A program made the position numbers and the translations under genes. 64,000 bases of DNA, taken from positions 558,001-622,000 of the forward strand of contig JAWWNJ010000069.1 of assembly GCA_037176885.1 (NCBI GenBank), written 5' to 3'. The notes under the pieces were generated by a model. It worked only from the letters and a program-made list of their open reading frames with translations. It made no database searches and was not told the DNA's origin. Below are positions 10,666 to 21,349 of this stretch, piece after piece (the stretch's first letter is position 1; each line of letters starts with the position of its first letter). The stretch is from Favolaschia claudopus (Eukaryota > Basidiomycota > Agaricomycetes > Agaricales > Mycenaceae).

Positions 10666-12156
10666 TTATATGACCTCGACATTTAGACCCTGCGCTTTGA
10701 GTCTACTGATCTCTCGTTGAAAGGACTCGCTGAATGGCGGACCCGTTTCGTCGGTGCGCGAAATTTCCACACGCTCCAACCGAGCAACTGGTGGCGGCGC
10801 TGAAAGAGCTTGGAGTTCCTTCGCGGTCCACCATCGCGACTTGATCATCGCCAATAGTCGTTCTTCCGTCCACGAATCGTCGACGTCCCACATGAGCAGT
10901 CTCTCCAAGCGCGGCACCAGATGTACCTGGTCCAAATCGTAACGCTGTATATGCTCCAAAAAGTAATCGTCGACAGAGTAACGACAGCAGTCCAGGTGGA
11001 AATCTGTCAGGTGCGGTGAATGGAGGAGAATGCTATGGAGTGCGTCTGAGTATATTTCGCAAAGGCTAAGCGAAATATATTCAATGTTAGGCGAGCGGTC
11101 CTGAAACTGGGAAAATACGTCAGATGTAGGAGCAGACCATTCCTCGTTGCCTGTGTCAAGGCTCATCTCAAGCCGCCGCAATTTCGGGAGCGCGAGGCGA
11201 CCAAAGCATGAGGCAACTTTGCGTGTAGGAAGCCGGAGGTCAAGGGTTTCAAGGAATGGTAATGTGACAGTGATTAGATCGTCTGTCACTGTGTCTGCGT
11301 CTTGCTCGCCGCTATGCTCGGCGTTGATTTTGGCATGGGCCAAGTTCGTGCATTGGAGGAGGATTCCTATCCAAAGCGAGAAATCGTCTTCTGATAGTTC
11401 TAGATGGGTGACTTGCGCCCACGGCATGGGGAACTTGTCGGTTTGGGCAACACAAAGCGTAACTTTGCGGAGAAGGGGAGCACGCAGGAAGGCGGATACC
11501 GACATCTGAGCTTTGTTGCACCCGCGCAACTTGACGCTCTCCAACATCTTCAAGGGCTCTGACCGCAATTTCGCCGGTGCCTCAAGTAAGGAAGAATGAT
11601 CGCTGCCCACGTCGAGCTCAACCCATCGAGAGGCTCCAGTGACCAGTGCCTCCGCGACAGAGGGGGAGATGGTTTTGTTCGAAGAGGAGCCAAGAGGGTT
11701 AAAGCAGAGTGGGAGTGGATTCGACCGCTGCACATAGGCTTTGATAAAGGCTATATGCTCAGGTGAAGGATTGGAGACGGTCAGGAGCCGGAGTGGGAGT
11801 CGCCCCGTCCAGAGAGCAGGGATCCGATGAGCAAGTTGTCTCCAATGCTTACAGACCTGGGAGAGCGGAAACACCGTCTGTGTGATACCAGCATGGCGGA
11901 TTATATTCGTCAACAGTTCGTCAGCGAGTTTACGGATCGGGGAGATGACGAGCTTGAGCGACGCGATGAGCCCGGACTCCCGATCTCTCATGCACTGAAG
12001 GTCACGAATTTGGGAGTCTATCTGCGCTATCTTCTCCTCTGAAGCAGCAATGAGAGCCTTGATCACTTTCGTCACCGACACCGAGCTTGGTAGTATTCCA
12101 GAGAGGTGACCGCTGGTACTGGTAAAGGCCGCAGTCGCAGCCTGATCCAAGTCCAT
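10666..12156 (-). CDS. F-box protein, MDLxQ family (paralogue 1)
   Basis: Intronless, 496 residues. Residues 1-30 are a variable leader (MDLDQAATAAF). Residues about 32-62 form a likely coiled coil (IKALIAASEEKIAQIDSQI). The F-box follows at about 72-118 (ISPIRKLADELLTNII to SQVCKHWRQLAHRIPALW). The usual LPDE of the family is LADE here. The remainder is a leucine-rich-like region typical of F-box/LRR proteins, ending in a conserved block LLAMIKSRWW...APPPVARLERVEI. The likely role is as substrate adaptor of an SCF ubiquitin ligase. It is the closest relative of the gene at 13968, to which it lies divergently, and shares its promoter element. Tandem expansion of this kind is common in mushroom genomes. 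Confidence 0.85.
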   Translation of the reverse strand: MDLDQAATAAFTSTSGHLSGILPSSVSVTKVIKALIAASEEKIAQIDSQIRDLQCMRDRESGLIASLKLVISPIRKLADELLTNIIRHAGITQTVFPLSQVCKHWRQLAHRIPALWTGRLPLRLLTVSNPSPEHIAFIKAYVQRSNPLPLCFNPLGSSSNKTISPSVAEALVTGASRWVELDVGSDHSSLLEAPAKLRSEPLKMLESVKLRGCNKAQMSVSAFLRAPLLRKVTLCVAQTDKFPMPWAQVTHLELSEDDFSLWIGILLQCTNLAHAKINAEHSGEQDADTVTDDLITVTLPFLETLDLRLPTRKVASCFGRLALPKLRRLEMSLDTGNEEWSAPTSDVFSQFQDRSPNIEYISLSLCEIYSDALHSILLHSPHLTDFHLDCCRYSVDDYFLEHIQRYDLDQVHLVPRLERLLMWDVDDSWTEERLLAMIKSRWWTAKELQALSAPPPVARLERVEISRTDETGPPFSESFQREISRLKAQGLNVEVI

Positions 12157-12747
12157 TGCGTTAAGCTTGAGTGGAGGTAAGCGCTATGCATATTCCATGC
12201 ATTATATCACCACGCACCAAATCCTGGCACTGTACCCAGGCCTCGCAAAACGATAATTAAGTCGGAGGGAGACCGTCACAGTCGTTACACGTGATGTCAC
12301 ACATCACTTTCCGGTGATTTCCGATAGATTCACGTAAGTTGAACTTTGTTTCAACTTTGGTTCGACTTTTTCTCTGTCTAACGGGTTTATATCGTCTGCG
12401 GTAAATGGTACTTAAGAGGGCTCGTTAGAAGCAGGTTAGTCAGAGGATTTTGACTCATTATAATTTGAGCTCCGTATAAGAAGAAGAAGAGTGATGTAAT
12501 CTGAACCTCTTCGAACACAGAGTGCGATGCATGGACGAAACTAATCGTAATTAATATTATCTCAGACGACGTTATATTCGAGACTGTGGCAGACAAAGGT
12601 TTACGCCCACCAAACGAACAGATTCGAAAAAATCGATGCTTTGGGAATTTACTGAGCCGCGGACAAGTTGAACATCGGTGATTGCCGGGGTATTAACTGC
12701 TTATGATCATGATAATCATACAGCCTTGTTTCTCTTCTTTTCCCTCC
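12157..12747. other. Divergent promoter region
   Basis: Apart from the CRE-like element this holds a short dispersed repeat (about 12296-12380, with ACGTAAGTTGAACTTTG) also present near 24000 and 24990. No gene seen. Confidence 0.4.
12284..12299 (-). promoter_or_regulatory. CRE-like promoter element, F-box paralogue 1
   Basis: On the minus strand reads TGACATCACGTGTAAC, 143 bp upstream of the ATG at 12156. It matches in sequence and position the elements before the other three MDLxQ paralogues. TGACRTCA is the core bound by bZIP factors of the CREB/ATF type, and the overlapping CACGTG is an E-box. Confidence 0.55.
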
Positions 12748-13443
12748 ATGCCGCCCACCAATACCCCGCCCCTCCTCGTGCAAATTGCTCGCCTTTTGAC
12801 GTTCTACACCCTCGCCATTTCCCTCCGCGTAGCCCCAGTTGCCGCCCCCATTCTCATCGAGCGCTACTTCCCCGTCCTCACACCCCTTGCCAACGTATGC
12901 CGCCACCTCACGAATAGATTCCCAGCTCTATTCACGGCGCTGTGGACGATTCTGGAGCTCACCATGTTCTCGTTTCTCTTTCGGGATACGGGTCGCCTTC
13001 TGGAACGTCTCGGCTTGTTCCCTCGCGCGAGTAGGGTGCGAGAACAGGGGAGGCCAGTTTCTGGCGTGAACGATGGAGCGGGGGCGGAGGATGGAGTTGG
13101 GAATCCGCAAACTCCCTCCAGACTCCAACCAGAAAAAGAAGAAGCCATCCCATCTCCTCCATCTTCAACCGACGAACTCTTCTCCTTGACAGCGGGCGTG
13201 AACTTCGCCATGGCCCGGTTATTCAGCAACAACGTTGTCTCGCCTCAGCGCTCGATATCGCAGAATATTCCTGCTGTCTTGCTGTCCCTATTGTGGGACC
13301 TCGGATTTGTCGCGGTAATGTTGTGGTTGCAGTCGAGAAGGCGGGGTGCGGGAGGACAAGAGAATACGGCTGTGGGAGAGGGAGGGGCCAGGACGTCAGG
13401 GCGGACGGAGCGACTCGGAGGTACTGCTGAACGGAAATACTGA
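12748..13443 (+). CDS. Membrane protein, SLYLxP family (divergent member)
   Basis: Intronless, 231 residues from the ATG at 12748. An in-frame ATG at 12703 is possible but gives a less typical start. N-terminal segments (LLTFYTLAISLRVAPVAAP then ILIERYFPVL) correspond to the SLYLxPxLIexYf signature. A second TM lies at about residues 60-82 (ALFTALWTILELTMFSFLF), then a polar linker and a final TM near 188-208 (PAVLLSLLWDLGFVAVML). The PLANVCRHLTNRF part resembles PLGDACQWLTDAF of the copy at 23129, so these two are the closest pair. It lies between two F-box paralogues. Function unknown. Confidence 0.6.
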   Translation: MPPTNTPPLLVQIARLLTFYTLAISLRVAPVAAPILIERYFPVLTPLANVCRHLTNRFPALFTALWTILELTMFSFLFRDTGRLLERLGLFPRASRVREQGRPVSGVNDGAGAEDGVGNPQTPSRLQPEKEEAIPSPPSSTDELFSLTAGVNFAMARLFSNNVVSPQRSISQNIPAVLLSLLWDLGFVAVMLWLQSRRRGAGGQENTAVGEGGARTSGRTERLGGTAERKY

Positions 13444-13827
13444 CGTTAAATGCGCCGAACGCGAGAGTTGAATGGCATTATGGAATTTCGTTGCAGCACA
13501 CTGTTATTTTTTCTTACTGTTTAATTAATGACGGGTGCATTTGTAGCACGGGATTAATGTAGTGCGATGTATGTGAGTCCCATAGTTCACCCGGATTGTT
13601 CTTTTCCCTACGCTAAACAAAGGAGCGGGAAATGAAGCAGCGACGTCGTTCTGGAGTCTAAAATTTTGAATATAGAAAAGTAACCTATGAGATGCGTATT
13701 TTCAAAATCAATCCGCCTCAATGTATAGCTCCTCCCCCCGCAATGCATTCACAGCCTGTTCAAACTTCTCAACGAAATTCCATTCAGGATCTCTCCACGA
13801 TCTTAGGAAAAGCGTGGGAATCGCGCG

Positions 13828-13843
13828 TGACGTCACAGGTAAC
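13828..13843 (+). promoter_or_regulatory. CRE-like promoter element, F-box paralogue 2
   Basis: TGACGTCACAGGTAAC, 140 bp upstream of the ATG at 13968. It holds a full TGACGTCA palindrome. Confidence 0.55.
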
Positions 13844-13967
13844 ACCTCTTTTCTCCCCTCTGATCATCGTTTTGCGAGGCCTGGGTGCTGTGCTTCAATC
13901 CAGAACTCGGTGTGTGGCTATAATAAATATCATATGCGTATCTTACTTGCCCTCCCAGCTTAACACA

Positions 13968-15449
13968 ATGGACTTGGATCAGGCTGCGACTGCGGCTTTC
14001 GCCAGCGGTCACCTCTCTGGAATACTACCGAGCTCGTTGTCGGTCGCACGAGTGGTCAAGGCCCTCATTGCTGCCTCGGAGGAGAAGATAGCGCAGATAG
14101 ATTCCCAAATTCGCGACCTGCAGCACATGAGAGCTCGCGAATACGGCCTCATTACGTCTCTCAAGCTCGTCATCTCCCCGATTCGTAAACTCCCCGATGA
14201 GCTGCTAGCGACCATATTCGACGACGCAGTGTGTACGCTACAGAGTGCTGTCCGCCTGTCACACGTCTGCAAGCATTGGAGGCTGCTCGCTCATCGGACT
14301 CCTGCTTTGTGGACGCCGCCGCTGCCACCGCGGTTGCTGAAGCGCACCAGCCAGTCAGTTCAATACATACAGATAACTAAAGCCTACCTAGAGCGCTCAA
14401 TGCCTCACCCGATATCCCTCTGCCTTAATTGCACTTCGCGTGATGTCAAGATCCCGTCCGCTCTCGCAGACGTACTGCTCGTCGGAGCCTCTCGATGGGT
14501 ATATCTCGAGGTGCAGGACCATCCCTCCGTGCTTCAGGCGCTGGCAAAATTGCGGCCTGACGCCTTGAAGATGCTTAGAACTGTTGCTCTGCGTGGAGAC
14601 AGCGTAACCGAGACGGCTGCCGTGACTGTCTTCCTCTGCGCACCCCTGCTGCGTGAAGTCACGCTTCAGGTTGCAAATACAACGAAATTCCCAATGCCGT
14701 GGGCACAGCTCACTGAATTGGATCTCTGGGAGGATAGCTTCCCGATCTGGCTTAATATTCTCCTTCAATGCACGAACTTGGTCCATGCCAAAATTTACCC
14801 CAGCCGTGGCACCGAGGAGGACGAGACCACAGACAACTTTACTATCCCCGTCACATTACCCTTCCTTGAAACACTTCACCTCTTTTTCCCCACACGCAAC
14901 GTTGGCTCATGTTTTGGTCGCCTGGCACTCCCGAAATTGCGGAAGCTTCAGATGAGCCTTGACGTAGACGACGGGGAATGGTCCGCTGCTACTTCTGCCG
15001 TATTTTCTCAGTTTCAAGATCGCTCGCCCAACATTGAACATTTCGCGATCACTTTGTGCGATCTATCCCCAGACGCACTTCATAGCATTCTCCTCCATTC
15101 GCCGAACTTGGCAGATCTCTGTCTGGAATGCTGTCGTTACTGCGTTGACGATCACCTATTAGAGCAGATGCAGCGTCACGAGGAGGACCAGGCTCATCTA
15201 GTGCCGCGCTTGGAGAGACTGCTCGTTTGGGACGTTGACGATTCGTGGACGGAGGAACGACTATTGGCGATGATCAAGTCGCGATGGTGGACGACGGAGG
15301 AACTCCAGGCTCTCCCAGCGCCGCCTCCGGTTGCTCCGTTGCAGCGTGTAGGTATCTCGCGTATCCATAGCGATCCACCATTCAGCGAGTCCTTTCTACA
15401 AGAGATCAGCAGACTCAGAGCGCGAGGCCTAGATGTCAAGATTATCTAA
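13968..15449 (+). CDS. F-box protein, MDLxQ family (paralogue 2)
   Basis: Intronless, 493 residues from the ATG at 13968. The frame is open further upstream, but paralogue alignment fixes the start at MDLDQAATAAFASGHLSG, which is nearly identical to paralogue 1. Layout: leader, coiled coil at about residues 28-60, F-box at 68-115 (ISPIRKLPDELLATIF to SHVCKHWRLLAHRTPALW), leucine-rich-like body, and a conserved end (LLAMIKSRWW). It probably acts as an SCF substrate adaptor. It lies head-to-head with paralogue 1 with the membrane-protein gene between them, and was probably made by a local inverted duplication. Confidence 0.85.
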   Translation: MDLDQAATAAFASGHLSGILPSSLSVARVVKALIAASEEKIAQIDSQIRDLQHMRAREYGLITSLKLVISPIRKLPDELLATIFDDAVCTLQSAVRLSHVCKHWRLLAHRTPALWTPPLPPRLLKRTSQSVQYIQITKAYLERSMPHPISLCLNCTSRDVKIPSALADVLLVGASRWVYLEVQDHPSVLQALAKLRPDALKMLRTVALRGDSVTETAAVTVFLCAPLLREVTLQVANTTKFPMPWAQLTELDLWEDSFPIWLNILLQCTNLVHAKIYPSRGTEEDETTDNFTIPVTLPFLETLHLFFPTRNVGSCFGRLALPKLRKLQMSLDVDDGEWSAATSAVFSQFQDRSPNIEHFAITLCDLSPDALHSILLHSPNLADLCLECCRYCVDDHLLEQMQRHEEDQAHLVPRLERLLVWDVDDSWTEERLLAMIKSRWWTTEELQALPAPPPVAPLQRVGISRIHSDPPFSESFLQEISRLRARGLDVKII

Positions 15450-17009
15450 GTTTGAAATCTTCGCTGCTAGTACTCGTTTCCTCTGCTCAACTCCTTGATA
15501 GTCCAACGCATTATAATCGTGTTTACGACTCGCTTCAAACTTCCTCTTTCATACTGGATGTCTCACTCAAACTAGAAAATCATTTCATTCCCCGTTCAAT
15601 GGAGCTTGATTTCTGACATTTGTCGCTTTTGGAACTGAAAGCAAGCACGCGCTGCTAATTATTCTCAAAGCTTCCCGTTCCGACATTGAAGACCTCACAG
15701 TGAGGTTCACTCTCGTTGATTCAAAATTCTGTGTTCGAGGATCACACGAACACGCCGCCGAGTGGTTTCACAGCCCAAAATATTTACTACTACAACTACA
15801 TCTGCCGAAGGTGGTACAGCGGTTCACGTTTAAACTGCGTGGTGGTCGACCGGATCCATCTCGATTGGAGTCTGATGAATTCTCAAGTTGAAAATCTCTC
15901 TGCGATGCAATTTTGAGCTGGATTTTCTCCCCGTTAAGGATAGATAACGCAGGAAAATCTCCGTTATTAACAGTTCTTTAACGAGATGGCGAGTCGGCGG
16001 TGCAAGATCCCCTTTTGTTCATTCTAATTTTTCTTTGCTCTCTTTCAGTGCCTGTCTTGCGTACCCAAACCAATCAGCTGCATTCACAGTGCTGTACAGC
16101 GTGAGTTCTTGAACGGTTCTGCCTCCTGAACCGGCCTAATCTGGAGTCCATTTCCGCTTCATTGCTGTAAACTCCGTATTTACTGCGGTGAATGCTCTTA
16201 TATATGGATTATCCCCACCGACTGCTCGCCCTCATTTACGCGGGGTACTTCTGCCCCGGCTTCAACACTTCCCTTCAAATCTTCGTTCAAATCATGATCT
16301 GGATTTCACTTCCTCAATCTCGCTCCTCAAGTGGCAATGCTTTTCCGTCGTCTGTGCTGTGGCCTAGAGGTTCCTCAACGCAGCGTTCTTGCGCTTCCGG
16401 CAACTGTACACCCGACGATCCTTTCCCCTCATATTATCAAAATTGGATTCAAATTTGGAGGATAACACTTTGTTGAACACTATGAGCAATAATCATCTAT
16501 CTTCGTGCTCAACTTAGCGCTTCAGTACACCTACAACACGTTTGCTGACACTTCAACTCGGCGGTGATCAAACCAATATTCACTTTCGCGACGGTTTTCA
16601 GGTGGTTCAGCCGTCATACACTGGAATAAAGCGCAGGTGAGTCGTTTTACTTTCCGCATTTCGTCCGTTTCAGTGCTTGAATTCTGTTTCCGCTAACCCA
16701 GAGCCTGGCGCAATGGAATGAAACAAGAAATCACTTTGCGACGTTCATTATGATCGGTGAGTCCAACATTCAGCGCATTTCCACCCCAAACAATTGTTTC
16801 TGTTCGATTTTCCCGTCTCCTCCAACAACGCTGTGCGCAAACGCAACCATGCGGCGCGCATGCATTAATCGTTCTGTCAGATTTTCTCCCGCCAGTTTAT
16901 CTGAATGCACTGGGGTTTGATTGGCGGCCGGAGCGAAGCGGAGGCTCGACTTGTGTGACTTAAACAACTCCGAACCTGCTCCGAACCACGATGTGTATTG
17001 ATATTTGTT
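15450..17009. other. Intergenic between F-box paralogues
   Basis: About 1.5 kb of AT-richer sequence with no supported gene. The open frame at 16770-17429 on the minus strand is a shadow of the next F-box gene and its leader. Confidence 0.4.
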
Positions 17010-17025
17010 CTGCGTCACGCATAAC
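17010..17025 (+). promoter_or_regulatory. CRE-like half-site, F-box paralogue 3
   Basis: CTGCGTCACGCATAAC, 154 bp before the ATG at 17164. It keeps CGTCACGC and TAAC of the shared element but only half of the palindrome. Confidence 0.4.
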
Positions 17026-17163
17026 GCTCGTGACAGCACGCGCTTCGCCTCTCCCACCATCTTCACCTTCGCGCTCCAAGCGCAGTTGTTGTAGGTTCGG
17101 CTCAAGTGGTGTGTATGCCTTTCTAGCAGCTGAACTGCGCGTAACAAGCCCGTTCTCAGCCTC

Positions 17164-18675
17164 ATGGATCTCAACCAGCTCATGATCGGACCACTCTCCA
17201 ATGGCAATCTCCTCGACGCTTCTGGGTCGCAATCGTTTGAAAAATTGGTCAAGACTCTGATTGCGGCGGCACAGGAGAATATCTCGCGTATTGACTCGCA
17301 GATTAAGGATCTCAAATGCATGCGGGATCGCGAGTATGGCTTAATCGCATCCCTCAAACTCGTCATCTCCCCAATTCGCAAACTTCCCGATGAAATATTG
17401 GCGATTGTATTTCGTCTTGCCATTGACACGTTCTATGTTTCCAGGATAATCTGCGCTCTCAGGGTCTCGCAAGTCTGCAAGCATTGGAGACAGCTTGCTC
17501 ATCGGACTCCGCATTTATGGACTGAGCAGCCTTCAATCCGTTACGATAACCGCAGAGGCTACTCAGCGGAATACATAGCTGCCACCAAAGTTTATTTGGA
17601 TCGATCTGCACCCCTCCCCATCTCGTTCCATATCAGCAGCGCTGCAAAGCCTCCTAAAGGCACCAGGTTTCCACCTGCTCTTGTGGATGTGCTGTTCAGC
17701 GCGGCTTCGCGATGGAAAACGTTGACCTTATCCGGTCCTCCTGAGATCCATCATGCGCTTGCCCAACTGCCCCCCAACTCTCTGCCGCTCCTGGAGGAAG
17801 TGGCTCTGTTTGATTCCCTGGTAAATGCGCCCGCGTTTCTGTGTGCTCCTTGTCTTCGCAGCATCACCCTCCATGCTTCCGGCAATATTGCCACTCTCCT
17901 CATGCCCTGGGCGCAGCTTACCAATTTGCGTTTGACTACGGTCGGATTCTGTACTTGGCTTGACACTTTCCTCCAATGCACGAACCTGGTACATGCTGTT
18001 CTCTATGCCGAACCCGCGGACGATGATGCCCAGAACAATGCCCCTGCGGCCTCGAACAACAGCATCGCGACGCTGCCGTTCCTAGAAAGCATAGATGTCT
18101 CTCTTCTCGGAGACCAAGTCGCTCCCTTATTCGGGCGGCTTGCACTGCCGAGGGTACACAGGATCGAGATTTCTTTCATCAATACGCACGACACGGCGCA
18201 ATGGTCCCTTGCCACCTCCACCATATTCTCACAATTCCAACTCCGTTCCCCCAACATTGCAGACCTTTCGCTAACAGTTTGTGACATATCTCCGGACGAA
18301 CTCCATGCCATCCTGCTCCACTCCCCATGTCTAACAGATCTGCTTCTAGAATGCTGCCCAGACGCTGTCGACGACGCTATACTCGAGCGGCTCCAATATG
18401 TGGCGGAAAACGCGGTGCATCTAGCTCCGCGGTTGCAGACGCTCTGTCTATATCCAATTGGCGATTCGTTCGCGGAAGAAAGTCTTCTGTCGATGATTCG
18501 ATCGCGGTGGTGGACTACGCAGGAGCTCCAGGCTCTCCCCGCACCGCCTCCCGTTGCGCGCTGGCAGCGCGTGGACATCACGTGCTACGATGCCGACGAG
18601 TTCAGCGAGTTCTTTTACCAGCAGTTGAGCGATCTGAAAGCCCAAGGTCTAGACATCGATGTCAGGACTCCCTAG
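17164..18675 (+). CDS. F-box protein, MDLxQ family (paralogue 3)
   Basis: Intronless, 503 residues starting MDLNQLMIGPLSNGN. A coiled coil at about residues 24-58 (VKTLIAAAQENISRIDSQI) is followed by the F-box at about 70-120 (ISPIRKLPDEILAIVF to SQVCKHWRQLAHRTPHLW). The leucine-rich-like body and the conserved terminal block RSRWWTTQELQALPAPPPVA match the other members. It is closer to the broken copy at 19163 than to the pair at 10666 and 13968. It is expected to be a substrate receptor of an SCF-type E3 ligase, with unknown target. The leader and CRE-like half-site lie just upstream. Confidence 0.85.
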   Translation: MDLNQLMIGPLSNGNLLDASGSQSFEKLVKTLIAAAQENISRIDSQIKDLKCMRDREYGLIASLKLVISPIRKLPDEILAIVFRLAIDTFYVSRIICALRVSQVCKHWRQLAHRTPHLWTEQPSIRYDNRRGYSAEYIAATKVYLDRSAPLPISFHISSAAKPPKGTRFPPALVDVLFSAASRWKTLTLSGPPEIHHALAQLPPNSLPLLEEVALFDSLVNAPAFLCAPCLRSITLHASGNIATLLMPWAQLTNLRLTTVGFCTWLDTFLQCTNLVHAVLYAEPADDDAQNNAPAASNNSIATLPFLESIDVSLLGDQVAPLFGRLALPRVHRIEISFINTHDTAQWSLATSTIFSQFQLRSPNIADLSLTVCDISPDELHAILLHSPCLTDLLLECCPDAVDDAILERLQYVAENAVHLAPRLQTLCLYPIGDSFAEESLLSMIRSRWWTTQELQALPAPPPVARWQRVDITCYDADEFSEFFYQQLSDLKAQGLDIDVRTP

Positions 18676-19016
18676 GTGCGTGCACTGTTTATATTCTTGA
18701 TAAACTTAACTGAATTATTGAGTCGTAGGTCGACGTCTCAGGCGCAACAAATTTTCTTATCTACATAAATTCCTGGCGTCGCTTTCAATAGTATTGATTC
18801 ATTGTCTCATGTCATGTATTGGTACTTATCTTGCGCTCTCTCCATCTATGGAATCATACCTCTCGTCCTAGTTGTAAGTGAACTCAAACTCGTTGACTTT
18901 GCAGTCGAAGCAATTTATATCAGTTCAATTACTCAGTGAGACAGACGCGGACTCTGACGGTACGTTGATCAAAGAAAAACCTTATGCGCGTCGCGTCTGT
19001 TTTGCTGTGTTTGTGG

Positions 19017-19032
19017 TGACGTCACGCGTAAC
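19017..19032 (+). promoter_or_regulatory. CRE-like promoter element, F-box paralogue 4
   Basis: TGACGTCACGCGTAAC, 146 bp before the ATG at 19163. It holds a full palindrome, is retained although the gene is broken, and closely matches the site of paralogue 2. Confidence 0.55.
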
Positions 19033-19162
19033 CCACGTGGAAGTTTGCTTCTTGTCCTCCACTTTCGCATCCTCAGGCTCTCGCGTTTGTTTTTACATTC
19101 CAGAGGTGAGTATACCGCGTTGAAACAAAGAAATGTGCTGTAAAAACCTGCTTTTTCAGACC

Positions 19163-20653
19163 ATGGACCTCTCGCAGCTCGCTATTGGCCCGTTGGCCAG
19201 TGGCAATCTCCCCGGAGCCTTTGGCTCGCAGCCTTTCGAAAGTCTCATCAAGTCTCTCATTGATGCGTCTGAGGAGAAGATAGCGCGTATAAACTCGCAA
19301 ATTCGGGACCTCCAGTGCATGCGCGATCGCTTAAGCTCGTCCTTTGCCCCGTTCGAAAGCTTCCCGACGAGCTATTGGCGATGATCATGCGTCTCACCCT
19401 CGAGAAGAACTCGCGTCGTATTGATGCCGCCACTCTGGTAGTCTGTGCACTTCGACTCACGCAGGTCTGTAAGTACTAAGCACTGGAGGCAGCTTGCTCA
19501 TCGGACTCCCCATCTGTGGACGACACAGCTTCCAATTCAATACAAGAAACCGGACGGCTATTCGGCAGACTATATAGCCGCTACAAGAGTCCATTTAGAG
19601 CGTTCTGCCCCCCTTCCCATCGAAATTGACCTCGATCACTGCGCTGAACCTCCCCCTGCTCTCGTCGACGCCCTGTTTAGCACCGCCTCTCGATGGAAAA
19701 GCTTGTCTTTCTCCTCCGGTCCCACTGCCATTTTCGATGCGCTGGCCAAATTACCCCCGGATTCCTTGAAACTTCTCGAGGAGGCGGCGGGTACTCTGTG
19801 GGACTCGGTGCCAGCCACATACGCCTTCCTATGTGCTCCTCGTCTTCGAAAAGTCAACCTCCATCTCTACAACCACGCTTCAAACCCCCCGCCAATGCCT
19901 TGGGCTCAGCTCACAGCTCTGGATTTGTCGATGGCTGCAATTTCCGCAGGTTTCGACATTCTTGTGCAGTGCACGAATGTGGTTCGTGCTAAGCTCTATG
20001 CAGAACCACCACGAGTCGAGCCAACCGGTTCGTCATCCGATGCTCCGGTCACGCTGCCATTCCTCGAAGATCTTAACGTCTCGATTTACGGAGACCACCT
20101 CGGCGCGTGCTTCGGCCGGCTTTCACTCCCGAAACTACGAAAGCTCGAGATCAGCTTCACCGATCCCATGGGTTCTGGAGATTGGTCGCCTGCCAATTCC
20201 TCCATATTCACCCAATTCCAGCTCCGCTCGCCCAACATTGAAGACTTTTCGCTCAGTATCTGCGACATACATCCCCCAGAGCTTCGCGAGATCTTGACCC
20301 ACGTGCCGCGCTTAACGGATTTGCATTTGGAATGCTGCTTCGAGTCCATCGACGACGATGTGCTCGAGCATTTGGAATATGCGGAGCTGGATACGGTGCA
20401 TCTAACGCCGCAGTTGCAGAGACTCCATCTTGCGATGATTGGAGACTCATTCGACGAGGATAGACTGCTGGCGATGATCAAATCCCGTTGGTGGTCGGCG
20501 GCGGCGCTTCAGGCGCTCCCGGTGCCTCCTCCAGTTGCACGATGGGAGCGTGTGTATATATACCGCGGCGAGTCGGATGTCGAACTTAGCGGATCGTTCA
20601 AGCGTGCTGTGAGGAAATTAAAAACGCAGGGTCTCGAAATCGAAGTGAGCTGA
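19163..20653 (+). pseudogene. F-box protein, MDLxQ family (paralogue 4), broken
   Basis: Starts MDLSQLAIGPLASGN and aligns with paralogue 3 through the coiled coil. After CMRDR (about 19330) roughly seven codons found in the relatives (EYGLIAS) are missing and the frame shifts, giving a stop at 19384. The F-box itself (KLPDELLAMIMR to TQVCK) is still readable in the shifted frame. A small insertion near 19470-19480 then brings the frame back, and KHWRQLAHRTPHLW onward is intact to the stop at 20653 with the usual terminal block KSRWW. The two lesions cancel in frame but leave about 50 codons out of frame. No GT-AG intron fits the homologous sequence. It is a recent pseudogene unless the assembly is wrong at these two points. 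Confidence 0.7.
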
Positions 20654-20831
20654 ATGTACAGGTACGCACAGTTCACTAGTTAACGCGCTGCAATGCTCAC
20701 TCGCACAGTTCTTACTTCTTCTGATAGAATATTGTTGAAAAAAGCCCCACTCTATTAGCTCCTCGATGGAGTGGTTCTGAAACACAAACGAAAAAATCAG
20801 CCTCAGTCAAGGACCTAGATTTCCGAATACA

Positions 20832-20902
20832 GCCGTTGTGGGCTTGTACTTTGTAGAGGGAATTCACGCTCAACTTCGGAGGTTCGATTCCTCTCAACGA
20901 CC
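20832..20902 (+). tRNA. tRNA-like sequence (copy 1)
   Basis: Starts GCCGTTG and ends with a T-arm and exact B-box GGTTCGATTCC followed by CAACGAC. The T-stem pairs and the acceptor pairs with one mismatch. A T-run (about 20923-20929) lies shortly downstream and could serve as a Pol III terminator. The anticodon arm is not recognisable, so it is a degenerate or tRNA-derived element rather than a certain tRNA gene. Confidence 0.35.
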
Positions 20903-21035
20903 TAGAGGGGGCAGTGCGCTTTTTCTTCCTTCCATCTTGTTTGAACGATATATCCGTTCCCTTAGCTGATCTTATGATTTATTGTAAAGTTGAACAATGT
21001 AGAAGAAGAAAGGAAAAAAGAGGTCAATGTGCAAC

Positions 21036-21122
21036 GCCATGGCAAGGAATCGAACCTCGGGTTCTTTGTGTGAACAGGGTAATACTAGAATGGAACGAAA
21101 GGCGGTCGGCCAGACCCACGGC
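21036..21122 (-). tRNA. tRNA-like sequence (copy 2)
   Basis: On the minus strand GCCGTGG at the 5' end can pair with CCATGGC at the 3' end (one G-U). A T-arm with exact B-box GGTTCGATTCC lies immediately inside it. About 87 nt long, with no confident anticodon. Confidence 0.35.
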
Positions 21123-21349
21123 GATTTCGAATCTCGAGGGATCAGAATGGTTTCGAGGTGTCCTAGTAAAATTGTGGGGGTGAGACCCTCGAGCCTTGGG
21201 TCTGCAAGAACAACCGACGTATGTTCCCTACCGGGGTTCCCCACATCGATAGGATACCCTATACCCTACGAGCTCAACGAGGACCAGAGAAAGAGAGGGA
21301 GAAGAAAGAAAATTGGCATCGTTCCGCGAGACTCCGTCTGGAGGCAATA

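Noticed and set aside
15700..16476. Short plus-strand frames between F-box paralogues
   Set aside because: No similarity to either neighbouring gene family and no splice continuity.
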